DNA of 59,082 bases. Origin: DASZJY01 sp036260255. GTDB taxonomy: Bacteria > Actinomycetota > Acidimicrobiia > Acidimicrobiales > AC-14. The notes under the pieces were generated by a model. The model saw only the letters and a program-made list of their open reading frames with translations. It was not told where the DNA came from and did no database searches. The first letter of the stretch is position 1. Each line of letters opens with the position of its first letter. Shown here one piece after another: positions 25,591-33,217 of this stretch. The position numbers and the translations under genes are program-made. Where the stretch lies: positions 1-59,082 of the forward strand of contig DATAAF010000096.1 in NCBI GenBank assembly GCA_036260255.1, in the 5' to 3' direction.

Positions 25591-27996
25591 TCAGGAGGCT
25601 CCCGTCTCCTCCTCGCCGCCCGGCCAGACGACCCCTCGCCCCACGTCGGGCCGCAGCGACCGCTCGATGAAGGGCCGGCCGCCGCCACCGCCCTCGACCG
25701 GCCCGGCCTGCCCGGCCCGGTCGGCCTGCTCGGCCGGGAACTCGTCCGACTCCTTCTCCTTCATGACTTTCTCGTCCTCCTTGTCCTTGTCGTCCTCCTT
25801 CTCTTCCTTCTCCTTCTCCTTGGGGACGTTGTGCCACTTGCAACCCAGCTCGGGGTTGAACGAGCCGGGTCCCCAGTTCAGGGCGAAGACGCAGATGCGA
25901 TGGAACCCCGACTGCACCGGCACCTCGACGTCGAACCCGTGGGCGTCGCCGTAGCCGGGGTGGGCGGTACCGACATCGGGGCGCGGGCGGTCGGCCCTGC
26001 CCTGCGCCCGGAACACGCCGTCGACGTAGACGTGGACGTCGATGGACGCAGTCGTGTCCGGGTCGATCGTCCAGCCGGTGACGCGCGCGCCGGCGGACGC
26101 CGGAGCGACGCTCTCGAAGTTGCCGAACGGCTCGGCGGCGACCGAGATCGTCCGGCAGCCGATCTGGGGGTTGTCCCACCCTTGGCCGACGTTGATGGCC
26201 CAGACGCACACCGTGTGGTCACCCGCGGGCGCGGGGACGACGAAGTCGAACCCGTGGGCGTCGCCGTAGCCCGGGTTGGCCGCCCCCACGTCAGGCCGGG
26301 GCCGGTCCGCCCTCGCCGCGCCGGCGAAGGCACCGTCGATGTAGACGTGGACGTCGATCGGTGACGCGGTGTCGGGGTCGATGGTCCAGCCCGACACACG
26401 GACCCCACCCGGCGCCCGCACCACTCCCTCGAAGTTGCCGAAGGGACGGGTCAGCCACGGATGCCGCTCGAGGCGCTGGGACCAGACGTCGATCCCGGGC
26501 GGCATGGGCCCGCCCAGCGACCGCCGCTCGTTGACGAGGGCTTGGAGCGTGCCCTTCATCGTGTCGATGGTGGCCTGGAAGGGCGGGTAGGGCCCCGTCA
26601 CCGGGTCGGCCGGGCGGGACGGGTCCTCGTGCCCCCAGCGGCGGTTCTCCAAGGCCCAGATCTGTCTTCGGAGGAGGGCGATCGTCGTGGGCAGGACCCA
26701 ACGGCGGCTCCCTCGGGGGACCTGCGCGAGGACGTCGGCCGCCCGCATGTACCCGTAGTCCCGCGAGATCTGGATGAGGCCGGGGTCGACGACGGTGGTG
26801 TCGTGGATCTCCTCGTCCGGCCGGATCGAGAAGATCTGGGTGCCGGGCGGGGCGGCGATCCGGGCGTCGTCGCGCGAGACCTCGTTCACCAAGAGGTCCT
26901 GCACCGAACGGGAGACGGTCGCCAGCATCCTGGCGGTCGCGTAGGAGCTCTCCGACGGTCGAGAGTCGGGTGGCGATGCCGAGATGGCGTAGACGGTCGT
27001 GGCCCCGAGGTCGACGGCGACCTGGAGGGGCAGCACCTCGCGGACCCCTCCGTCGACGCACGTGTCCCCGGCGATGGGCCCCACCGGCAGGAACACCCCG
27101 GGGATCGCCGCCGACGCCAGCACCCCGGTCCTGAGGTTGACCGGCGGGGCGGGGACGCCCGAGGCGTTGGCCCGCTTGCACTCCTCGAGCTGGCGGGCCA
27201 GGGGGTCGAGCTGGGCCCTGAGGGACCTGATCTCGGCCACCAGGGCCGGCTTCTCGGAGGGGGCGGCCGTCTCGAGCTCGGCCTGCCTGGCGGCGATCTC
27301 CTGCTGCAGGGCGGCGATCTGGTCGGCCAGCGGCCGGCACGCAGCGGGGATGCTGGGATAGACGAGCGCCGGTGTGCCGTCCCGCTCGACCACCTGGCCC
27401 GTCTCCGTCACGTACCGCAGCCGCCCGCTCTCCAGGCCCACGATCGCCAGCCGCAGCTTGCGCCCGGAAGCCCCCCAGGCCGCCACCTTGCCCGTGTCGA
27501 GGTGCTGGTCGAGCTTCTGTTGGATGGGACCGAGGTTGAAAAGGGCACGAGCCTGCCTGGCGATGATGCCCAGGGACTTCAGGAGCGAGCCGCCGTCCCC
27601 GAGGAGGAAGGCGGCTCCGGCGATCTGGGTGGCGAACCAGCTGAGGTCGCCCCACTGCGGGTAGGAGTCGGCCGGCGCCTTGACGTTGAAGTCGCTGCTG
27701 CGTCCGGTGAGGACGTTGCGCACGGCCGGGTGCATGTCGGGGTGGTGGAGCCAGGCCTCGTCGGTGTACATGTCGGAGTTGCGCTCCAACGACTCCCAGA
27801 TCCTCTCGAGCCCGGTGAGGCCCTGGGTGGGGTCGGCGGGGTTCTCGCCCTCCGCCAGCTTGGCGGCGTTGATCGCGCCGACCGACGTGCCGGACAGGAT
27901 GTCCGGCCTGATGCCCTGGTTGTACAGGAAGCGAAGCGCTCCCACCTGGAAGTCGCCCTTCGCACCACCGCCGCTCAACACGATCCCGATGGCCAT
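25591..27996 (-). CDS. Patatin-like phospholipase with repeat domains and Lys/Glu-rich tail
   Basis: About 801 residues. ATG 27996 is preceded by GAGGAGCGGG, a ribosome-binding site; GTG 28011 is the alternative. Patatin hallmarks are GGGAKG (9-14), nucleophile Ser38 in GTSVG, and catalytic Asp315 in VDGG. Residues ~515-725 hold two copies of a ~100-residue beta domain (GWTIDPDT...VHVYIDG...RADRPRPDVG...PGYGDAHGFDF). Residues 726-753 are almost only Lys, Glu and Asp, then a Gly linker and a final 28 residues with RPFIERSLRPDVG. No signal peptide. The tail and the two ATP-grasp genes downstream suggest the tail is modified. Confidence 0.88.
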   Translation of the reverse strand: MAIGIVLSGGGAKGDFQVGALRFLYNQGIRPDILSGTSVGAINAAKLAEGENPADPTQGLTGLERIWESLERNSDMYTDEAWLHHPDMHPAVRNVLTGRSSDFNVKAPADSYPQWGDLSWFATQIAGAAFLLGDGGSLLKSLGIIARQARALFNLGPIQQKLDQHLDTGKVAAWGASGRKLRLAIVGLESGRLRYVTETGQVVERDGTPALVYPSIPAACRPLADQIAALQQEIAARQAELETAAPSEKPALVAEIRSLRAQLDPLARQLEECKRANASGVPAPPVNLRTGVLASAAIPGVFLPVGPIAGDTCVDGGVREVLPLQVAVDLGATTVYAISASPPDSRPSESSYATARMLATVSRSVQDLLVNEVSRDDARIAAPPGTQIFSIRPDEEIHDTTVVDPGLIQISRDYGYMRAADVLAQVPRGSRRWVLPTTIALLRRQIWALENRRWGHEDPSRPADPVTGPYPPFQATIDTMKGTLQALVNERRSLGGPMPPGIDVWSQRLERHPWLTRPFGNFEGVVRAPGGVRVSGWTIDPDTASPIDVHVYIDGAFAGAARADRPRPDVGAANPGYGDAHGFDFVVPAPAGDHTVCVWAINVGQGWDNPQIGCRTISVAAEPFGNFESVAPASAGARVTGWTIDPDTTASIDVHVYVDGVFRAQGRADRPRPDVGTAHPGYGDAHGFDVEVPVQSGFHRICVFALNWGPGSFNPELGCKWHNVPKEKEKEEKEDDKDKEDEKVMKEKESDEFPAEQADRAGQAGPVEGGGGGRPFIERSLRPDVGRGVVWPGGEEETGAS

Positions 27997-28051
27997 TCCC
28001 GCTCCTCGCACTTGTGCCGGGGGAAGCCCCCATTCTCGTCGCTGGCGTGGC

Positions 28052-28057
28052 TAGCCT
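28052..28057 (+). promoter_or_regulatory. -10 hexamer upstream of the GT2-membrane gene
   Basis: TAGCCT lies 11 nt before the ATG at 28069. The spacing would allow a transcript with only a few leader bases; weaker than the other cases. Confidence 0.35.
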
Positions 28058-28068
28058 TCGATCCGGAC

Positions 28069-31000
28069 ATGGATTCCCAGCCCTCCGCACCTCCGGTGGT
28101 GACGGTGGTCGTGGCGACGGAGCAGGGGGACTGGTTCGAGGAGACGCTGGCCGCCGTGGGCGCCCAGGACTACCCGAACCAGTCGGTCCTCGTGGTCGAC
28201 GGCAGCGGTGGCGACCCTGCGCCCCGAGTGGCGGCTGTCCTCCCGGACGCCTACCTCCGCCGCCCCGGCAACGGGAGCAACTTCGCCGCGCTCGCCAACG
28301 ACGCCCTGGAGACGGTGCAGGGCGCCGCCTTCCTCGTCTTCTGCCACGACGACGTGGCTCCCGAGCCCGACGCCGTCCGGCTCATGGTGGAGGAGGCGCT
28401 GCGGTCGAACGCCGGCATCGTGGGGCCCAAGCTCGTCGACTGGGACGACCCGAAGCGCCTCCTGGACGTGGGCCTGGCGGTGGACAAGACCGGGGCGTCG
28501 CGGCCCCTCGTCGACCGCGGGGAGCTCGACCAGGAGCAGCACGACGGCGTGCGCGACGTGTTCGCCGTCTCCAGCGCCTGCATGCTGGCCCGCAGCGACC
28601 TGTTCTTCACGCTGGGGGGGTTCGACCCGGCCATGGGCGACCACGGCGCCGACGTCGACCTGTGCTGGCGGGCCCAGGTGGCCGGCGCCCGGGTGATGGT
28701 CGCTCCGAGCGCCCGGGCGCGCCACAAGGAGGCCGGGCGGGAGGCGACGGTCGACCGCCACAGCGTGCGGCTCGCCGCCCGCCACCGGCTGCGCTCTGTC
28801 CTCAAGAACTACTCCGTGCTGCACCTGCTTCGGGTCCTGCCCCAGGTCGCGCTGGTCACCGTCGTCGAGGCGGTCCTCGCCGTCTTCTCCCGCCACTACT
28901 CGCGGGCCCGCGCGCTGGGCGCCGCCTGGCCCTGGAACCTCCGCCGGCTGGGGGAGCTGCACGCCCTGCGCCGGACGGTGCGGGCCAGCCGGGCCGTGCC
29001 CGACAGCGAGGTCCGTCGCCTCCAGGTCCGGGGCAGCGTGCGCATGTCCGTCTACCTGCGCCGCCAACTCCACGCCGAGGACCGGGCCCGGGCCCTCGTC
29101 ACCGCCGGCCAGGAACTGGTCGGCCGGGTGGGGAAGGGCCCGGCCCAGGCGGCCGCCGCCCTGCTCGCCCTGCTCGTGCTGGCGTTCCTCCTGGGCAGCC
29201 GGCAGCTGCTCGGTGGGCGGCTTCCGGTGGTCGGCCAGTTCGCGCCGCTTCCCGGCGCCCGCACGCTCCTGAGCCACTACCTGCACGGCTGGCGCAACAC
29301 CGGCATGGGCGCGGCGGCGGCGTCCCCGCCCGCCTTCGCCTTCCTCGGCGTGGGCGGGATCGTGCTGTTGGGGAAGGTCGCCCTCCTCCAGAAACTCCTC
29401 GTCATCGCCGCCTGGCCGGTGGCCGCGGTCGGCGCGTGGCGGCTCGGGCGCCCGCTCCAGTCGGGGCTCGGACGCCTCGTCCTCGTCGTCACCTACCTGG
29501 CCGTGCCGCTGTCGTACAACTCGCTGGCCCGGGGCCGCTGGGACGGCCTGCTCGTCTACGCCGCCGCGCCGTGGCTCTTCCTGCGGGTCGCCCGTCTGTG
29601 CGGTCTGCACCCCTATCAGCTGCACGACGACGACTTGGTGGCCGATGCCGACGGCGCCGGCGCCGAGGGGACCGGGGGGCGCCCGGTCGAGTGGCGGCTC
29701 GCGGTCGTCGGGCTGGCCGTCGGGCTCGCCCTCGTCGGCGCGTTGGCTCCGGCCGTCGTCGTGGCGGTGCTGCTCATGGCCGGGGGTCTGGTGGTTGGAA
29801 GCGTCGTCACCGGTACGGTGCGTCCCGCTGTCCGCGGGCTGGCGGCGACGGCGGCCGCCGTCGGCGGCGCGGCGTTGCTGCTGGCCCCGTGGAGCCTGGA
29901 GGTGGTCCTCGGCGGCGGCTTCGAGACGCTCACCGGCGTGCCGCCGCCGCCGGCCGACGCTCCCGGCTTGGGCGCTCTGCTCCGCTTCCAGGTCGGGCCG
30001 CTGGGCGCCGCCCCGGTCGGCTGGGCGTTCCTCGTCGCCGCCCTCCTGCCGCTCGTGCTCGGCCAGCGCTGGAGGCTCGACTGGGCGGTCCGCTGCTGGG
30101 CGATGGTCCTGCTGTCGGTCGGCGTCGCCTGGGCGGGCGGGCGCAACTGGTTCCCCGTGCGGGTCCAGGCGGCCGACGTCCTCCTTGCTCCGGCCGCCGT
30201 CGGGCTCGCTCTGGCCGCCGCCCTGGGGGCCGCCGTCTTCGAGGCGGACCTGTCCCGGTACCGGTTCGGTTGGCGCCAGGCCGCGTCGGTGGTCGCCGCC
30301 GCGGCGGTCACCGTGGCGACCGTCCCCGTGATCGTGGGGGCCGCCGACGGGAGGTGGCGGCTCCCGTCGACCGAGCTGGCCCGGTCGCTGGCCTGGATGG
30401 CGCCGACCCGGTCGGAGGGCAGCTTCCGGGTGCTGTGGTTGGGCGACCCCGAGGTCCTGCCCCTCGGCGCGTGGAACCTGGGCGACGGCGCCGCCTACGC
30501 CACGTCCCGCGACGGGATGCCGGTCGCCACCGACCTCCTGCCGGGGGCGCCCTCGGCGGCCACCCGCCGGATCGTGGCCGCCCTGGGCGAGGCGCAGCGC
30601 GGTGACACCGCCCGTCTGGGGCGGCTGCTGGCGCCCTTGGCCGTGCGCTACCTGGTGCTGCCCCGCCAGCTCTCGGGGGGCGACCGCAGGGGCACGCAGC
30701 GGCCGCCACCGCCTTCCCTCACCGGGGCACTCCAGTCCCAGCTCGACCTCCGCCTCCTTCCGTCCGATCCGGCGGCGGTCGTCTACGAGAACACCGCGTG
30801 GGGCCCCGCCCGCGCCCTGCGCCCGATCGACGACCCCACGCTGGCGGCCGGCACCCGCGACGGGATCGGGACCGAGGGGGCCGACGGGGCCGACCTGAGA
30901 GGCGGTCGGCCGGTCCTCGAAGGGGTCGGTCCGGTGCAGTTCGCGGGTGAGGTCCCGTCGGCCGGGCGAGTGTTCGTTTCGGAGGCGCCCTCGTCGCGCT

Positions 31001-31218
31001 GGGAGCTCACCGTCGGCGGGCAGCAGGCCGCTCGGGAGACGGCGTACGGGGTGGCCAACGCCTACACCGCCACCGAGACGGGGAACGGCGTGCTGCGGTA
31101 CCGCACGCCGCTGTGGCGCTACGCCGCCCTCCTGGGCCAGGTCCTGTTGTGGGTGGGGGCGGTGAGGGCCATCCGCGGCCTACGACGTCGGGCGGGGCGG
31201 GCCGGTCGGTCGCAGTGA
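28069..31218 (+). CDS. GT2 glycosyltransferase fused to a large polytopic membrane region
   Basis: About 1049 residues from ATG 28069. Residues 1-~250 are GT2: VTVVVATEQGDW, NGSNFAALANDAL, FLVFCHDDVAPEPDAV and GGFDPAMGDHGADVDLCWR. From about residue 350 on there are roughly ten or more hydrophobic segments, with SYNSLARGRWDGLLVYAAAPW, and a soluble part near the end. This arrangement, directly followed by a DUF5719-like gene, is known in actinomycetes, where such proteins are linked to cell-envelope assembly; the exact product is not established here. It is divergent from the patatin gene (72 bp apart) and coupled to the next gene (GTGA). Confidence 0.82.
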   Translation: MDSQPSAPPVVTVVVATEQGDWFEETLAAVGAQDYPNQSVLVVDGSGGDPAPRVAAVLPDAYLRRPGNGSNFAALANDALETVQGAAFLVFCHDDVAPEPDAVRLMVEEALRSNAGIVGPKLVDWDDPKRLLDVGLAVDKTGASRPLVDRGELDQEQHDGVRDVFAVSSACMLARSDLFFTLGGFDPAMGDHGADVDLCWRAQVAGARVMVAPSARARHKEAGREATVDRHSVRLAARHRLRSVLKNYSVLHLLRVLPQVALVTVVEAVLAVFSRHYSRARALGAAWPWNLRRLGELHALRRTVRASRAVPDSEVRRLQVRGSVRMSVYLRRQLHAEDRARALVTAGQELVGRVGKGPAQAAAALLALLVLAFLLGSRQLLGGRLPVVGQFAPLPGARTLLSHYLHGWRNTGMGAAAASPPAFAFLGVGGIVLLGKVALLQKLLVIAAWPVAAVGAWRLGRPLQSGLGRLVLVVTYLAVPLSYNSLARGRWDGLLVYAAAPWLFLRVARLCGLHPYQLHDDDLVADADGAGAEGTGGRPVEWRLAVVGLAVGLALVGALAPAVVVAVLLMAGGLVVGSVVTGTVRPAVRGLAATAAAVGGAALLLAPWSLEVVLGGGFETLTGVPPPPADAPGLGALLRFQVGPLGAAPVGWAFLVAALLPLVLGQRWRLDWAVRCWAMVLLSVGVAWAGGRNWFPVRVQAADVLLAPAAVGLALAAALGAAVFEADLSRYRFGWRQAASVVAAAAVTVATVPVIVGAADGRWRLPSTELARSLAWMAPTRSEGSFRVLWLGDPEVLPLGAWNLGDGAAYATSRDGMPVATDLLPGAPSAATRRIVAALGEAQRGDTARLGRLLAPLAVRYLVLPRQLSGGDRRGTQRPPPPSLTGALQSQLDLRLLPSDPAAVVYENTAWGPARALRPIDDPTLAAGTRDGIGTEGADGADLRGGRPVLEGVGPVQFAGEVPSAGRVFVSEAPSSRWELTVGGQQAARETAYGVANAYTATETGNGVLRYRTPLWRYAALLGQVLLWVGAVRAIRGLRRRAGRAGRSQ

Positions 31219-32636
31219 GCCCCTCCCGGCGGGTGCCGGTCGTCGTGGCCATCCTCACCGTCCTCCTCCTCGGCGGGCTGGTCGACCGCCGCGACCGCCC
31301 GGCACCGTCGGCAACCACGCTGCCGCCGGTCCCCATGGCCGCCGCCGCCGACGCCCGCTCGTCGGCCTGGTACTGCACCGGGGCCACCGCCGCCAGGGAC
31401 GGGGCCGCCGACGGCCAGATCCTCCTGTTCAACGCCGGGCGCCGTCGGCTGCGGGGGACGATCACCGTCTACCCCAACCAGGGGGAGGTGCGGCGCACGG
31501 AGGTGGAGGTGGCCGCCGCCAGCCGCAGGGCCGTCCGCCTGGCCGACGTGGCGTCGGCGCCCTACGCGTCGGCGGTCGTCGAGCTGGACGGTGGCGAGGC
31601 GGTGGTCGAGCTGGCCGCGACGGGAACCCTCGGCGACGCCGTCACCCCCTGCGCCACCGCCGCCTCGCCCCACTGGTACTTCGCCGACGGGGTGACGACC
31701 AGGGACGCCACCGAGGTCCTGCTGCTCTTCAACCCCTTCCCGGACGACGCCATCCTCGACCTCGTCTTCGGCACCGAGGAGGGCCAGGTCACGCCGCAGG
31801 CGCTCACCGGCCTCTCGGTGCGGGGGGAGGCGATGGCGGTCGTGAACGTCGGCGAGTTCGTGCAACGGCGCGAGCAGGTGACAGCCGCCGTCACCGCCCG
31901 CACCGGACGGATGGTGGTCTCCCGGCTCCAGTCCTTCGACGGGTCGGCCGGCCGCCGGGGCATGTCGCTGGCCCTGGGGGCCGCCGCCGTCGGTGAGCAG
32001 TGGTACCTCCCCGAGGGCCTGGTCGCCGACGGCCTCACCCAGCGCTACCACATCTTCAACCCGGGGGCCGAGGAGGCGGCGGTCGCGATCGAGCTGGCCC
32101 TCGAGCAGGGTGACGCCGAGCCCATCCAGCTCACCGTGCCCGCCAACTCGAGGGTCACGGTGGCCGCCAACGAAGAGACGCGGATCCCCAAGGGCGTGCC
32201 CCACGCCGCCACCGTGCGGTCGGTCAACGGCGTCGGCGTGGTGGTCGAGCGCAGCGTCGACGCCGCCCCGGCGGCCAGGCGCACCGGCTCGTCGCTGACG
32301 CCGGGCGCCCAGGTGACGGCCAGGCGGTGGGCCCTGGCCGCCGGTGCGGCGGACGACACCTACGACGAGTGGCTCGTCTTCCAGAACCCCGGGCCCAGGA
32401 CGGCAGTGGTCTCGGTCCGGGTGCTCTCCGACGGGGGGCTCGTCTCCCACGACTCCCTCCAGGGGCTCGAGGTGGGCCCCGGCCAACGGCGGTCGGTGCG
32501 CCTGGCCGACACCGTCAAGGGGGCCGCCACCCCGGCGGTGGTCGAGGCCGACCAACCCATCGTCGTCGAGCGGGACGTCCACCGCCTCAAGGGGCTGGGG
32601 ACGGCGATGTCGATCGGTATCCCCCTGCGGGATTAG
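31215..32636 (+). CDS. DUF5719-like extracytoplasmic protein
   Basis: About 473 residues from GTG 31215, overlapping the upstream stop. An N-terminal membrane anchor (PVVVAILTVLLLGGLV) is followed by SSAWYCTGATAARDG, then four or so repeats of a beta pattern containing LLFNPF, YHIFNPG or VFQNPGP with VVxxRxV strands. The pattern fits the actinobacterial DUF5719 family, of unknown function, which commonly sits next to the GT2-membrane protein found here. A single transmembrane segment places the bulk outside the cell. Confidence 0.75.
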   Translation: MSPSRRVPVVVAILTVLLLGGLVDRRDRPAPSATTLPPVPMAAAADARSSAWYCTGATAARDGAADGQILLFNAGRRRLRGTITVYPNQGEVRRTEVEVAAASRRAVRLADVASAPYASAVVELDGGEAVVELAATGTLGDAVTPCATAASPHWYFADGVTTRDATEVLLLFNPFPDDAILDLVFGTEEGQVTPQALTGLSVRGEAMAVVNVGEFVQRREQVTAAVTARTGRMVVSRLQSFDGSAGRRGMSLALGAAAVGEQWYLPEGLVADGLTQRYHIFNPGAEEAAVAIELALEQGDAEPIQLTVPANSRVTVAANEETRIPKGVPHAATVRSVNGVGVVVERSVDAAPAARRTGSSLTPGAQVTARRWALAAGAADDTYDEWLVFQNPGPRTAVVSVRVLSDGGLVSHDSLQGLEVGPGQRRSVRLADTVKGAATPAVVEADQPIVVERDVHRLKGLGTAMSIGIPLRD

Positions 32637-32707
32637 CCGCAGCCGCAGCCACCTTCCCGATCAAGTTGGGCCGAGCGGTCCTTGGCGAGCGACCATCATG
32701 GGCGGTG

Positions 32708-33157
32708 ATGCGATTCCTGCTCGTCGCCACCGTGGTCCTGGTCGCCGTGGTGGTGGCCGTCGTCCTCGACCGCCGGCGGCCGGAGGCGCCCACCCAGGGC
32801 CCCTGGGCCGTGCCCGCCCAGCTCGACCGGGCCGACTTCGGGCGCCCCGAAGCCCCGTGGCTGGTGGCGGTCTTCACGTCGGCCACGTGCGACTCGTGCG
32901 CCCGGGCCATGGAGAAGGCGCTCGTGCTGGGCAGCGACGAGGTGGCGGTCGAGGAGGTCGAAGTGTCGGCCCGTCCCGAGGTGCACCGCCGCTACCACGT
33001 CGACGCGGTGCCCACCATCGTCGTGGCCGACGACGAAGGGGTCGTGCGGGCGTCGTTCGTCGGCCCGCCGACCGCCACCGACCTCTGGGCGGCGGTGGCC
33101 GAGGCCCGCGACCCGGGTTCGACCCCCGAGCCCGATCTCGGGCGGCCTACCACCTGA
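32708..33157 (+). CDS. Membrane-anchored thioredoxin-like protein
   Basis: About 149 residues. Residues 3-20 are a transmembrane anchor. The thioredoxin fold is shown by WLVAVFTSATCDSC with the Cys pair C61-x-x-C64 and by VDAVPTIVV with the cis-proline. The active site CDSC is unusual for a thioredoxin (CGPC), and the redox role is not defined. It stands between the DUF5719-like gene and the LCP gene; the same neighbourhood is seen in other actinomycetes. Confidence 0.8.
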   Translation: MRFLLVATVVLVAVVVAVVLDRRRPEAPTQGPWAVPAQLDRADFGRPEAPWLVAVFTSATCDSCARAMEKALVLGSDEVAVEEVEVSARPEVHRRYHVDAVPTIVVADDEGVVRASFVGPPTATDLWAAVAEARDPGSTPEPDLGRPTT

Positions 33158-33203
33158 GCGGTCGGCGGCGACCGCGCCCCCGGAGCCCTCGAGGCCGCGC
33201 TGG

Positions 33204-33209
33204 TAGCCT
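33204..33209 (+). promoter_or_regulatory. -10 hexamer of a probable leaderless promoter (LCP gene)
   Basis: TAGCCT lies 8 nt before GTG 33218, which supports that start over the ATG at 33236. Confidence 0.45.
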
Positions 33210-33217
33210 CGCCTCCT

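Noticed and set aside
25738..25850. Purine-rich simple repeat
   Set aside because: It is in frame and codes for the Lys/Glu/Asp tail of the patatin-like protein, so it is counted as coding.
24205..26364. A 719-codon open frame on the plus strand opposite the ATP-grasp pair and patatin genes
   Set aside because: Low-complexity translation and antisense to three genes with clear motifs.
33105..33130. GGGTTCGACCCC, like a tRNA T-arm
   Set aside because: No acceptor, D or anticodon stems around it; it lies in the thioredoxin-like coding end.
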